Part shown: one piece after another, positions 51,980 through 62,862 of the stretch
Layout: every line of letters begins with the position of its first letter
Numbering within the stretch: position 1 is the stretch's first letter
From: Cylindrotheca closterium
Taxonomy: Eukaryota; Bacillariophyta; Bacillariophyceae; Bacillariales; Bacillariaceae
Reading direction: 5' to 3'
Length of the DNA: 64,000 nucleotides
Assembly: GCA_933822405.4 (NCBI GenBank)
Contig: CAKOGP040001981.1
Span: 180,105-244,104, forward strand
Made by a program: the position numbers and the translations under genes
The notes under the pieces: model-generated
The model's database searches: none
What the model was told of the DNA's origin: nothing
Seen by the model: the letters and a program-made list of their open reading frames with translations, nothing else

Positions 51980-53584
51980 TCATAGCCACAGCCGTGGATT
52001 ATCGAAATTAATTTTTGGATAGTCCGTATTCTTCGACGAACTTGAGCTCTGTTGTTGCTGCTGCTCATCCAAAAGTGCTTCAATTTCGTTTTCCGGTAAT
52101 CCCTGTTTGACTAGGAACTCCTCGAGTTCTCCCAAGTCCATCATACTTCCTTGATCTTCTTCCGTTTCGCGTTGCTTTGACATTTCTGTCAAGGTAGCCT
52201 TGTCTTCCTCGTCGATTCGAAAGGTAAATGCTTCTCGCAGTTCTTGAATGTGTACCTTCCACTTCCTAGAGGATGTGAAATCCATGTCGTCCCAGATTTG
52301 TCCCTTTGGTGCTGGTATCACCACGCTCGAAACATCATCCAATTCCAATGTCCACCTCAGTACAAGAGCTTTGAGCGAGACCCCGTATCTGGAAGACATT
52401 TCTTGCAAGACTTCCATGACATTGGTATCAAATGTTTCCCAGATCAGCGTGGAATCATATATTTCTTTCCCTTCTTCGTCCCTAGTACTGGCAATGCCGT
52501 GGAGTTTGGCCCACTTTTGCAATGTCGACTGCCACACTCTTTCTTGTTTCGGCGATGGTGTTTGAATTCGTTCACTGGTGTTGTTGGAAGGTGTCGTCCG
52601 TTGATGCTGCTTGTCCTTTTTCTTTTTGGAACTCTTTCGTATTTTGCCATCTCTCGTATTGGCAGCCTCACCAAGGAGAAGACCATCGAGAAATGGATTG
52701 GTGATCCATTGGTGTTGGATTGGAGAATTCATGGAATCGGGCGGAAGCAATAGACTCCCTGGTTGCTGCATCAAGGAAACAGAGAATCTACATTCCGACG
52801 CTGCCTGGGCGACTAGCTTTGGTGGAAAGTTTTCAAGACCGATGGATCGTATGTAGCCTTCTTCTTGCAATTCGGTCAGAGCGTACAAGACATCCATGTG
52901 ATATGGTGAGAAACGGTTGTCTGCAATGGAAGGAAGGTAGGAATGAATGAGAAAGAGGCATGGGGTGTGTGAATGAATCAATCAGACCAAAAGTAGACAT
53001 CAAAACTCAATACGAATAATAAAATTCAAATAACTTACATTGCACCACCAGTGTATCAATAGCATCAGTGCAAGATGACATATGTTCCAGTAGATTGTCC
53101 AAAATGTCATGTCGGACACTGTGGAGGGATGTGACTTTGGTAGGCACTTTATACTGGAGTACCCAATGAATCGAGCCTTTGCCAATCAATTTGGTGGGCG
53201 TTTGGGCATGAAATCGTTCAATGAATTCAGGCGTCGCTCCATGAAAGGTTTGAAAGCCAGATTCCAGATAGTTTTGGACCACTTTGATTTCGCGTTCATT
53301 GTTCGTAATGGGCGCCAAATCGACGGCAATCTCACAGGTGGGCTTGGGGTCCCATATTTCGTCCGCTTCGCATTCGTAGGCTGCCTTTGGTAGCGGACCC
53401 CAGAACGGATCCAAGGTCGGAACACAGGGAGGTCGCTCCTTGTATGGATCAATTGTGGAAATGGTCGAACCCCAAAAATCCTTGTACTCGACTTTGGCTT
53501 GTTTTCCCTTTTTGGTAGTAATAATTTTAGTGGATGCTGCTGGTGCCATATTGAAGCTATTTTCGTCTACCATGCTTTGCAATC

Positions 53585-53620
<36 letters not shown>

Positions 53621-53969
53621 TGAACGTTGCGCTTCTTCTTCTTCTTTTTCTACTACGACTTATTGGGCCGCCGCCGTCCATGAATAAGAAAGCGCAGGGT
53701 CTTGTTATGGAAGGATTTGACCTGGTAATGGTATTGCTGCTGCTGCTGCTGCTGCTACTGCAGAATGATATTGAATAGGCAGACGAATCGTCAAGGATGC
53801 AAAGACACAGGACAAGATGGAGTCTCCAGGATTGAAGGAACCAAGAAAATGGATTCCGAGCCCTCCTTGTTTCACCATAATGATCATGATAATCTCCTCT
53901 GCATTGAAAATTCGACATGCTTCTGGTGCTATTTACGAATTTTTTCATTGTTGTTTTTGAGTATTTCAT
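51980..53969 (-). CDS. Aldo/keto reductase-like protein with presequence, two exons
   Basis: Exons 53969..53039 and 52920..51980 join through a 118-nt intron (donor GTAAGT, acceptor TTGCAG) in frame, 623 aa. An N-terminal hydrophobic segment (LHLVLCLCILDDSSAYSISF) suggests a signal plus plastid-type leader. Poly-Ser, poly-Arg and an 11-residue poly-Thr tract (GTT microsatellite) follow. The reductase-like part starts near residue 200: GFQTFHGATPEF, CTDAIDTLVVQ, the seam YNRFSPYHMDVLYALTELQ, then EEGYIRSIGLENFP and VSLKALVLRWTLELDDVSSV. This is the AKR barrel order, but the classic catalytic Tyr/Lys are not obvious. A Lys-rich insert of about 60 residues interrupts the barrel. The C-terminus is Gln/Ser-rich. 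Confidence 0.8.
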
Positions 53970-54626
53970 CCCTTTACTCCTTTATGGGTTGCCGTTCATT
54001 GTTTGTTGAAAGAGAAAGTCGTATCTAGTAGTACAGCAGTAGATGTTTGTAGTTGCATGGATTTTCGATTGATGTGAATGAATGATATGAAAAATTCAAA
54101 ATTGAAAATGCATGGAGGAGAAGGAATGATAGAATCAGTCGGAGGAGTCGATAACCAGGCAGCACGGTACCTAGGGTACCTACCTACCTCATCACTCATC
54201 ACATCCATGCTATTATTGATCATTCGGTATACTTGCGCGACGCTTCAGCTCTACGCAATATAATAGTTAGATATTGACATGTATATGTATGTATGTTTTT
54301 AACATCGTACAAGAGACATGATGAGACTACAAGAAATCTCGTTGGCTTTTAACAATGATATAATGGTCCTGGACGACTGCGCGATAATGAATATCCTCTA
54401 CGAGACAAGAAGACATGATGCTGAAAACAGTGTATTCGCTTGTACCATGCAAAGGTGTAGGTAATATACAATACAATCTAATACTGTACAATAAAAAAAG
54501 TAAACTATGGATATTATACAAACTGTAATAAAAAAATCAACACGTCTTGATTTTCAGATTCTCCATCCACAGTCATACTACTCTTGCCATTGTACCAATC
54601 AAACCAACAACAAACTGAGCGTGTGT
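53970..54626. other. Intergenic region
   Basis: Contains GGTACCTAGGGTACC near 54166. No gene supported. Confidence 0.5.
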
Positions 54627-55970
54627 TTAATATTCATCTTCGGCATCATCTGGAGAATCAGCGCCAACCTCTTCGTAATCCTTTTCAAGGGCAGCAAGAT
54701 CCTCACGAGCCTCCGAGAATTCACCCTCTTCCATACCTTCACCGACATACCAGTGAACAAAGGCACGCTTGGCGTACATGAGATCAAACTTGTGGTCAAT
54801 GCGAGACAAGGCTTCGACAATGGCGGTAGTGTTGGCGACCATACAGACGGCGCGGTTGACCTCGGCCAAGTCACCTCCTGGAACAGTGTAGGGCTTGCAA
54901 GAGTTGATACCAGTCTTGAAACCAGTAGGACACCAGTCGACAAATTGAATGGTGCGCTTGGTCTTGATGGTGGCAATGGAAGCGTTGACATCCTTAGGGA
55001 CAACGTCTCCACGGTACATGAGGCAGCATGCCATGTACTTTCCGTGGCGAGGGTCGCACTTGGTCATCATATTGTTGGGCTCAAACACAGAGTTGGTGAT
55101 TTCGGCAACCGACAACATTTCGTGGAAGGCCTTTTCACGAGAAATGACGGGAGCGTACGAAGTCAACATGAAATGAATTCTGGGGTAGGCCACCAAAGTG
55201 GTTTGGAAATCATTCAAATCCACATTGAGGGCACCTTCGAAACGAAGACCAGCAGTCAACGCCGAAGTGACTTGAGCGATGAGTCTGTTCAAGTTCTGGT
55301 AAGTGGGACGTTCAATGTCCAAGTTGCGACGACAGACATCGTAGAGAGCCTCGTTGTCCAAGCAAAAGGTACAGTCCGTGTGTTCCAAAAGAGCATGGGT
55401 CGACAAGACAGAGTTGTATGGTTCTACAACAGCGGTCGAAACCATGGGAGACGGAGAGACAGCAAAGGAAAGCTTGGACTTGCGGCCATAGTCGACCGAG
55501 AGGCGCTCCAAAAGAAGAGATCCAAGACCAGATCCAGTTCCTCCTCCAGTGGCGTGAAAGACGAGGAATCCTTGAAGACCGGTACAGTTGTCAGCCAACT
55601 TGCGGATACGATCCAAGACAGTGTCAACAAGTTCCTTTCCAATGGTGTAGTGACCACGGGCGTAGTTGTTGGCTGCGTCTTCCTTTCCACTGATGATGGA
55701 TTCGGGATGGTACAAGGATCCGTACTTGCCACTGCGGACTTCGTCACAGACAGTGGGTTCCAAATCGACATAGATGGAACGAGGCACGTGCTTGCCAGAG
55801 GGAGTTTCGGAGAAGAACGTGTTGAACGAATCATTGGCAATGCCGACCGAAGTGTCCGACGGCATCATACCATCTGGGTCGATTCCGTGCTCGAGGCAGT
55901 AGAGTTCCCAGCAAGAGTTTCCGGCTTGGATACCGGCTTGACCGAGGTGGACGGAGATGACTTCACGCAT
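54627..55970 (-). CDS. Alpha-tubulin, divergent
   Basis: Single exon, 447 aa. Starts [17 protein letters not shown], has the GTP-binding loop GGGTGSG at 142-148, the family motif [14 protein letters not shown], the acidic tail, and ends EDEY with a C-terminal Tyr. It is the GTP-binding microtubule subunit that pairs with beta-tubulin. Two key residues differ from the usual protein: position 40 is Thr instead of the acetylated Lys (MPSDTSVG), and position 254, the Glu that drives GTP hydrolysis on the neighbouring beta subunit, is Asp (VDLNDFQT, codon GAT at 55211-55209). Residue numbering aligns without gaps to that point. A TAGAG pentamer run sits in the 5' leader. Confidence 0.96.
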   Translation of the reverse strand: MREVISVHLGQAGIQAGNSCWELYCLEHGIDPDGMMPSDTSVGIANDSFNTFFSETPSGKHVPRSIYVDLEPTVCDEVRSGKYGSLYHPESIISGKEDAANNYARGHYTIGKELVDTVLDRIRKLADNCTGLQGFLVFHATGGGTGSGLGSLLLERLSVDYGRKSKLSFAVSPSPMVSTAVVEPYNSVLSTHALLEHTDCTFCLDNEALYDVCRRNLDIERPTYQNLNRLIAQVTSALTAGLRFEGALNVDLNDFQTTLVAYPRIHFMLTSYAPVISREKAFHEMLSVAEITNSVFEPNNMMTKCDPRHGKYMACCLMYRGDVVPKDVNASIATIKTKRTIQFVDWCPTGFKTGINSCKPYTVPGGDLAEVNRAVCMVANTTAIVEALSRIDHKFDLMYAKRAFVHWYVGEGMEEGEFSEAREDLAALEKDYEEVGADSPDDAEDEY

Positions 55971-55980
55971 GTTTAGGTAC

Positions 55981-56005
55981 TAGAGTAGAGTAGAGTAGAG
56001 TAGAG
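55981..56005. repeat. TAGAG pentanucleotide microsatellite in tubulin leader
   Basis: Five exact TAGAG units 11 bp upstream of the tubulin start codon (CTCTA in the sense direction). Confidence 0.85.
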
Positions 56006-56491
56006 TAGAAATGTGTAGAGTTGAACAATAAAAAGAAAGGCCCTCGCGACAAGAGTTTTTCAAATGTATTGTGGGATGACATTGCGGCAGAGCTCCATGG
56101 TTGCAGCTGCGTTGGAAGACGACCAAGAGGAGGGTCCGCACGCAAGCACGCATCGCACTCACTCGTACCAGTATTATTTCTACGAGCCAGACATACACGG
56201 AGCGTGATCCTGTCATTTTTACAAACAAGTCTTCCGTTTGGTTACACACAAGCTGGTACTTTAAAGTCGTATGTAGGTACAAACTACCAGATTGGAAAAA
56301 TCAAATTTTGGACCGGCGGGCGGGAAATGATTGATTGATAATTTGAATTGACTCCACCGATTGGAATATGGTCGAACGAGTCAAAATACATTGGTGGTGA
56401 CGTGAGTGCGAGTGATGTGAGACGTGATCCACTCATCATCGCACTCCGACACCACGATTGAGATATTATACTGGTACAACAGCTGAACAGT
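56006..56491. other. Divergent promoter region, tubulin / histidine phosphatase
   Basis: GATTGATTGATAATT near 56330. No gene. Confidence 0.5.
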
Positions 56492-57631
56492 ATGAGACAA
56501 AGGTGCATAACATTGCCATTCATTCAGCTCACTTTATTGCGAGGTCAAATTTACAGCAACAATTACCCTCTAGTTAATGCTCTGTCTCTCAGCAGAAATG
56601 GTAGAAGAAAGTTTCGTAACATTCATCATCAACAACAACAACATCATAACATCCTTCTCCAACATTCAACCTCATATTATTCCACCACTACATCTTTGGC
56701 CATGAGCAACGATAGCAACGATAATAGCGCTAACAGCAGCAATCTTGCAAACATGGTTCAAGAACGCAAAGTTTGGTTGGAAGCTCACGGTGCCATGGAA
56801 GGCATTCAAGAAGGTGCCTACCAAATCAAAGCCGAATTAGTGGACCAACGCCATCTAGAAAACCTACAGCTGACTCCAAATTCCAAACTCATTCATTTTC
56901 AACGTCATGCACAAGGATATCACAATTTGATTTTTCGAATCTTGGAAGAAAATGGTTTGCCCATTACCGACATTTACAATCCAGATCCTGCTGTGAATCC
57001 CTTTGTCAAACCGGAAATTCGGGATTCGCCCCTGACGGAATTGGGACGGAGTCAATGTTTGGAACAACGCATCAAGGTTGAGAAATTGGGGATCAAGCCC
57101 GAATTGGTCATTGTATCTCCCATGCATCGGGCGCTATTGACGGCACTCTTGACTTTTTCACAACCACCAAGAGATCATGATACTACTCATAATGATACTC
57201 ATAGTGATACTCATAATGAGAATGAGAATGATGCTGGTCCATCCTTTGTGGCCCACAGTGGATGCCGGGAAGAATTGGGAATCCTCACTTGCAATTGGAG
57301 ACGTCCGCTCAGCGAGACACAAATTGAATTCCCGCAAGTGGACTTTGGATCACTCCTAGCAACGGAAGGAGACGAAGATTCCTTGTTTAATCTGACCGAA
57401 CAAGAAAACCCGACGCATCAGTCCCAACGGATTTATGATTTTCTGGTGGACTACCTTCGGGTGCAACCCCAATCTGAAATTGCGGTGGTGGGTCATTCGG
57501 CCTGGCTCTTTACCATGTGCAATGCAGTCATTGATTGTGGTGACGACGAGGAATTGACATCGTGGTTTGGAACCTCGGAGATTCGTTCCATGATACTCAC
57601 GTGGGAAACCACAAAACGAGGAGACGAATGA
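56492..57631 (+). CDS. Histidine phosphatase (phosphoglycerate-mutase superfamily) with N-terminal extension
   Basis: Single exon, 379 aa, ATG start. The first 70 residues are basic and His/Gln-rich without acidic residues, suggesting an organelle presequence; an internal ATG (MSNDSNDN) could start a cytosolic form. The catalytic motif is HFQRHAQGYHN (RHG variant RHAQG), then VIVSPMHRALLTALL, the acidic CREELG and the second active-site His in VVGHSAW. A Thr-His-Asn-Asp repeat (DTTHNDTHSDTHNENEND) sits in a loop between the motifs. It should hydrolyse a phosphate ester through a phosphohistidine; the substrate is unknown. Confidence 0.88.
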   Translation: MRQRCITLPFIQLTLLRGQIYSNNYPLVNALSLSRNGRRKFRNIHHQQQQHHNILLQHSTSYYSTTTSLAMSNDSNDNSANSSNLANMVQERKVWLEAHGAMEGIQEGAYQIKAELVDQRHLENLQLTPNSKLIHFQRHAQGYHNLIFRILEENGLPITDIYNPDPAVNPFVKPEIRDSPLTELGRSQCLEQRIKVEKLGIKPELVIVSPMHRALLTALLTFSQPPRDHDTTHNDTHSDTHNENENDAGPSFVAHSGCREELGILTCNWRRPLSETQIEFPQVDFGSLLATEGDEDSLFNLTEQENPTHQSQRIYDFLVDYLRVQPQSEIAVVGHSAWLFTMCNAVIDCGDDEELTSWFGTSEIRSMILTWETTKRGDE

Positions 57632-58111
57632 TAAAGGCAGTGACGAGGACAAGAAGAAGAAGCAACACCAACAACAAGACTAAGTACACGAATGTATCTA
57701 GCAATGAATGAATGAGTCGGTCGAAAGTGTGCTGATCATATCGTCAAAGATGAAAACGCACAAAAGATATGAACCAAACTGAGGTTGGAAAGTGGCAACA
57801 AGGTCACACAAGGTTGGTTGACGACAAAAAAGTATCACTGCGAAAGGTACAGCCAGTTTTTTTTTAATGATCATTTATCGGGCAGTATGGCAATGGCTCA
57901 TTCTCACGTCTTTGGGTGTGATCTATCGCTTCTGCTCTCGCGCAAGGCACAAGACTCCTCCTCTGGAAGGGAAGAAGCAAGGAATGAAGGAATCATCGGT
58001 AGTCAATAGAAAGAAGGGACACCTAAAGAATCAATTAGACGTGAAAGATGTGTTGGCCATTTTTTTGCGTGTTATATCGATCCATCTATTCGAAAACCTG
58101 GCTGCATTGCT
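57632..58111. other. Intergenic region
   Basis: Short + frames here (57785-58226) show no domain and are not called. Confidence 0.45.
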
Positions 58112-58852
58112 TCATGTTCTTGATAGTACTTCTTCTTCTTCTTTTGCCTCGCTCATCCTACTCCGCTTTATCAATAGTGTCCAATGCATTGCATTATCGC
58201 TACACCACTTCTTCTCTCGCGAATAATAGGTTCTCTCACGACAGCTAGCCGTATCCACTTTACCACCCAGTGCGTCGACCACCAGTGGTCCACCCGGCAT
58301 TAAGACCCCGGTGTCTAGCTCACAGAGATACCCTTCCTCTTCGGTAACATGTACAGACCAGCCTCCGTACTTCTCGCAATTGTCAGGTGGTGTTGTGCTT
58401 ATTGCATGGAAGCTCGCCGAATTCCAACGCTTGCAAGTGTTTGTCTCCTCTTGTCTCCTGCGAACCACGAGTCTTCTTTAGCTTAGCTCATCGATTCCGT
58501 TGTACCCGTCCAGATAATCCTCGTACCGGTCCATGTCGTTACACGTGAGTCTCCCGTTTGTGTATAAGACGTGTACGTTCATAACCAACGTGCCATCATC
58601 ACACATACTTACTCCTTGGTCGGTGCATGCTTGAACTTCTCTTTCGTAGTAGTCGGTGTTGGCGCATGTAACCGCTTCTGCTGGCACATTCCAAAGCTTG
58701 CTGAACTCTTCTTGTGTCAAAGCTGGAAACACATATCCGTCGTCCGTCCAACAAACATTCCCAGAATGATGTGTGACTTTCACGGTCCATGTGTCCATAA
58801 GTTCACACCTCTTCGGTTTCATAAAACTGTACACATAGTTGTCACATTCCAA
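58112..58852 (-). pseudogene. Two Cys-patterned modules separated by an in-frame stop
   Basis: Two frames in the same phase (58852..58478 and 58468..58112) are split only by a TAA at 58480-58478. Both carry the same module: W(T/S)VxVTxxxGxxC, then a Cys before an invariant YYxRE, then CxD (WTVKVTHHSGNVCWTDDG and NTDYYEREVQACTD; WSVHVTEEEGYLCELDTG and RERTYYSREKKWCSD). No ATG precedes the first module closely (the frame opens after a stop), so the 5' part is missing or in another exon. Either a decayed extracellular Cys-repeat gene or two exons. It lies next to a copia relic. Confidence 0.45.
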
Positions 58853-59369
58853 TTATGACAAAACCCTTGACCCCTGGTCTGGCCTACGGTACGCAATGTC
58901 GTATTAGTATACGGCTCGTCAGCAATCGTATATCGAAAGCTTCGTGCCATGCACAAATACATCAGGTGTGTCAACATCGCTACAGCCATTGTATTTCGTG
59001 TGTATCTGTTTGCTGTCTGTCAGTCAGACCAAAGTAGGAGCACTCTTCGAGCTTCTTATACCTCCTATAAGCGATATGCTTGTAACTGTTGAAAATTAAG
59101 CAGGACTAGTTAGGCGTCTGCAAGGTCAATACGATTCTTTTTTCTTTTTCTTTTTTTTTGGCGATGTTTAATCGGTGCTACAATTGGGATTGAATCAACA
59201 GAATGAGAGCATTGATTCAGACTACTCTAGGTTTCCGGTACTATTGTACAGGACTCTTACGAACAACATCGGCCCAAGACACCTTCTTCACTTCGGACGG
59301 ACTATCATCAGCACTAACATAGTCCTCTCCTCCATCATGATTTCCAACACGCTCCTGTGATGATGATTC
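58853..59369. other. Intergenic; may include remnant of retroelement 3' end
   Basis: A pyrimidine-rich tract at about 59137-59159 and the DNA beyond the copia stop codon. I could not define an LTR. Confidence 0.4.
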
Positions 59370-60220
59370 CTAAAGGGAATCAATGTGTTTGTATCCCAGA
59401 ACCACATCTCGGAATTTTCTGAACAATTTGCCTTGTAGGGGTTTCGTAAAGAAATCCGCTAACATCTTCGCAGTCGGACAATATTGAACTTCGATACCCT
59501 CCGTCTTCAAACGATCCTTGATCCAGAAGTAACGATTGTCCATGTGCTTTGTTTTTTGCCTGCTTGACATTTTGCCGTTTCAATTTTGATCGCGCTCTGG
59601 TTATCTTGAAATAGAACATTTTCCATGAGTTTATGTCCCTGTTCTCCTAGGAACATCCGAGCCCATATCATGTTTGGTAAGAAATCACTCACTCCGACAA
59701 TTTCGGCTTCGGTTGAGCTCTTAGTATTCAACTTTTGTTTTTGACATTTTGTGAGTAAGACCCCCCATCCAAAAGAAGTGCATCCGCCAGTATGGCTCTT
59801 GCAGTCGTCATGGATACCATAGGAGACGTCAACCCAAGATTTCATCCTTTTGATGTCTTCTTCCCCTAAAGTTCGAACTAGATCGATGGTTCCTCTGAGG
59901 TATTGTAATAGTCTTTTCAACTTTGTCCAGTCGTCTTCGTCTGGCGAATCAACTCTAGTACACAAAAAACCGATGGCAGTCTGTATATCAAGCCTGCACC
60001 TTCTTGAAACGTATAGCAAAGATTGCACCACGCTGTGAAAACAGTCGGCTTTCTTCTCATCGAGTTTCTGAGCATCTGGCCTTACATCAAATAGGTACCC
60101 CTTTGCTGGTGAAGCTGCGTTCCTAGTAATGTCTTTGTCAAAAGTGTTTATTGCTTTGAGAATATGTTTTTTCATGCCGATGGTCAATTTTCCCTTTTTA
60201 TACTTGAGTTCCATGCCCAA
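59370..60220 (-). pseudogene. Copia RNase H and C-terminal pol fragment
   Basis: 60220-59507 has VDVSYGIHDDCKSHTGGC and NTKSSTEAEIVGVSDFLP. After a frameshift near 59560 the end is read in another frame as MSSRQKTKHMDNRYFWIKD, VQYCPTAKMLADFFTKPL and stop at 59370. Confidence 0.8.
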
Positions 60221-60846
60221 AAATCATGTTTGTCCCCTCTCGTCTGTGACATGGGCCCAAACTTGCTTTCGATTTTCTTGATCACGTCATCAACCACTGT
60301 TGGGTTTGCGTGACTGATTTTGTTGTCATCCACATACCAGCATATGGTGCACTGTTTACCCTCAAAAATTCTATTCGCGACGCATAGATCATATGGATTC
60401 AAAGTGAAACCCATGTCTTTCAACGTTTCAGAGTACAACTCAAACCATAGCAAAGCAGATTGAACACACCCATACAAGGCTTTGTCCAACTGTACGTATA
60501 ACACCTTTTTTCCTCTCTCCTCAACGACGAACTCCTTTAGAGTTTTGTCGATGTTGCAGAAAATATCCACCTCCGGTCCTGTGATTTTCATAATGACCTT
60601 GTCTTTCATTTTGGCGTGTAAGTACGCTCCCTTTACGTCTGCAATCGCCTTGTCTCTGTTTTCAATGACATCGATAATGCTTGTCAAAAGGGAAGCGTCA
60701 AGTGATACCGTTGGAGATGCCGTCTCTTCCTTTGAGTGTAGCCCGCGCTGTACTCTTCCGTCCATCACGCTTCTGGCTCTCAAAATAGGATTTTCTGGTG
60801 TGTGTCCTCTGTAGTGCGAATACTGATACGCACTGGAACAGACCAT
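60184..60846 (-). pseudogene. Copia reverse transcriptase fragment
   Basis: Contains KAIADVKGAYLHAKM, the LDKALYGCVQSALLWFE motif and the polymerase active site YVDD (CTICWYVDDNKISH). Truncated at its N-terminal side near 60800 and frameshifted into the RNase H part near 60200. Confidence 0.85.
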
Positions 60847-61166
60847 GGCTCGAGTATGACAACGCGGATGATGATGGTTATGCTGACGGAATCGATTCAG
60901 ACTGGGTTATAAAAGCACAGAAATGTACCACTTCTTCACAGACACAACAAGCTCACGCGAAAATCACGGGTGTAGCGAGGGGGACCTTGCATGTGACAAT
61001 GGGAACTTACACTGAGAAACTGAGTAACAATTGGTCTTGCTCAGGCGGGGTGTGTAGCACACTCATTGATAAACAGATATCAATATGGGTGGATCCAGGT
61101 GTACCGCAAACTAAGAGTGGACCTTTACAGCGGAATCTGTGCGGTTGCGGTTCGGTGCCAACCTGA
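60847..61166 (+). other. Unassigned open frame, possible exon or gene fragment
   Basis: A + frame is open to TGA at 61164-61166 but has no ATG near its start. Residues look protein-like, with several Cys (KCTTSSQTQQAHAK, WSCSGGVCSTLIDKQIS, LCGCGSVPT). It begins where the copia relic ends, so the element may have cut this gene. Unrecognised. Confidence 0.25.
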
Positions 61167-61866
61167 TGCAGGTTTCCTCCAATGTCAGGCCAGACTGAGC
61201 AAAAATTATCAGTGACGGCAAATAATAGTTAGTCTTTAGAGCGGTAAAGTTTTGGTGAGAGTAACAAAAGCGGCCCAGCAGCGCTGCGGTACGAACTTAG
61301 GGTCGATGGCACCTAGGGAGGTACAGCTGCCCTAGTCTAACTAACGAATAGACGGGACACGTGCCGACGTGTTTAAAGAAAACGAGTAGTTCAAACAATC
61401 AGGAACTATTCATTTTTAAAGTGTCGTCTCAAGCAAGGCGTCAACAAGACCATTTTCGGAAGGACTATCATCCAGTGAAGTGATGATGATGCGGCTGATG
61501 GATGTTGAGCCACTTGGACGAAGGAGCGTGTTAGATATTATATGCGGTATAATATTTGACTGAGGTTTTTGAGATTCCAGATTCCTTGGTGAAAGTGAAT
61601 TGACGCGATGAAAAGAATTGTTCATTCTTTTCAGTAAACCATCTAGATTGATTGTTGTTGCAACTTTGATTGAGTGCAGAATAGTTGATACTATAGTTAT
61701 GCTTCTAATGATCTTCTAAAGAGGTCGTTATAACCACCACAAAATATTGTTCTTGGCAACACTTTCGCTGGGCGCCCCATGTGCTGAAGAGCGACAAAGC
61801 TTGTGTGATGCATGGAGGTCAGCACAATTGAAATTGACGATGCACGCATTGTTGCACACATCCCCA

Positions 61867-61965
61867 ATGCTGGCAACGTACAGAGATAAGATTGCCTCTT
61901 ATACTGGCATCCTGCACGAAGAGGAGGAACCTGCACGATACGAAGCTACATCTCGTCACTTAGCT
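61867..61965 (+). repeat. Inverted fragment matching the C-terminus of the DUF4116-like gene
   Basis: 99 bp aligned in inverted orientation with 62958..62861 (98 bp). It codes MLATYRDKIASYTGILHEEE and continues in frame to TAA at 61980; the other copy codes MLATYKDKIASYAGILYKRR and stops early because of a 1-bp difference near 61915 / 62913. Confidence 0.85.
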
Positions 61966-62168
61966 ACATGGGGGATATAAAGCATTTTATGAAATGATAT
62001 TCCTCGATTAAAATATGTATTGGCAGTACTACATTTTTCATTCATTCGTCGGGTACTTCATTAGTGCCATCTACAAGTCTGGCCTCCACCACGGTAAAGG
62101 TATAGTAGGATAATAGAAATACAGACAACTCGCATCTTTCAATCATCGGAATAGTCTGTTGACAACTC

Positions 62169-62180
62169 GGTACCGGTACC
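62169..62180. promoter_or_regulatory. 12-bp palindrome upstream of RPB11
   Basis: GGTACCGGTACC, a perfect palindrome containing TACCGGTA, ends 29 bp before the RPB11 start codon. Candidate protein-binding or core-promoter element by position; inference. Confidence 0.5.
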
Positions 62181-62209
62181 TCGTAGTATAGACAAACTAG
62201 CATTTGACC

Positions 62210-62723
62210 ATGAACGCCCCAGAAAGATCATCGGCATTTCTTCTCGATGAAGATTCGGGAGAACAAAAGTGTGTGTACACTGCAGACACCAAGGTAAGTA
62301 AAACAAACAACCAGGTAATCCACATGGCGGTTTCTTGACCTTGGGAGGTGTGTGCACACATTCCATTTCGAACAACGATCTTACTTCTTCTTATCCCAAA
62401 ATCTGATATTTATACATCATTAGGTAACCAACGCTGGTACCTTTCGTCTCAACAAGGAAGATCACACCGTCGGAAACCTGTTTCGCATGCAACTCTTGCG
62501 TGATCCCAACGTCCGCTTTGCTGGATACTACTGTCCACATCCTTTGGTCCACTTCATTAATTTAAAGATTCAAACCAATAACTCCACCGTGGCACCAGTT
62601 GAAGTATTGGGTTCGGCCATCGAAGATTTGGCAAACGAGACGGATCATTTGATTACCCAATTCCAAGAATCGATCGAAACCTGGAAAAGAGAGAACGATA
62701 CCGAAATGACATCGCAATTTTAA
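62210..62723 (+). CDS. RPB11: DNA-directed RNA polymerase II subunit RPB11, two exons
   Basis: Exons 62210..62293 and 62424..62723 join through a 130-nt intron (GTAAGT ... CATTAG), phase 0, 127 aa. Family features: the N-terminal segment MNAPERSSAFLLDED, TKVTNAGTFRLNKEDHTVGN, the helix LFRMQLLRDPNVRFAGY and the following PHPLVHFINLKIQT with its C-terminal helix. RPB11 pairs with RPB3 to form the alpha-like assembly platform of RNA polymerase II in the nucleus. Length matches the usual 115-130 aa. Confidence 0.94.
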
Positions 62724-62862
62724 AACGAAAACTTGCATGCACCTCAAGGTATGGGGTAGGACTAGTGGCTGTGTACCAATATAAATAATATCAAGAATAG
62801 TGCAATATTGATATTCATTGGTACCAGTAGAACATGAAGAGTACTTCAAAAACCCCACGGAG

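Larger units (their letters stand above)
59370..60846 (-). mobile_element. Degenerate Ty1/copia-type retrotransposon, pol fragment
   Basis: Only the 3' half of pol remains: reverse transcriptase, RNase H and the usual C-terminal ADFFTKPLQG end. gag, protease and integrase are absent and no LTR pair is recognised. The reading frame is broken at least twice (near 60200 and near 59560). Copia order (RT before RNase H at the end of pol) and the KSSTEAEIVG motif support the class; similarity to diatom CoDi elements is from memory. Confidence 0.85.
61167..62209. other. Intergenic with inverted gene fragment
   Basis: Apart from the repeat at 61867-61965 no gene is supported. The promoter of RPB11 with a 12-bp palindrome lies at the right end. 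Confidence 0.45.

Noticed and set aside
54507..55976. 489-codon + strand open frame across the whole tubulin gene
   Set aside because: It is the exact antisense of a clear alpha-tubulin; its length follows from codon bias of the real gene and the product has no domain.
57785..58226. + strand frames of 74-119 codons after the histidine phosphatase
   Set aside because: Hydrophobic chance frames with no ATG context or domain; they overlap one another and the - strand Cys-module frame.
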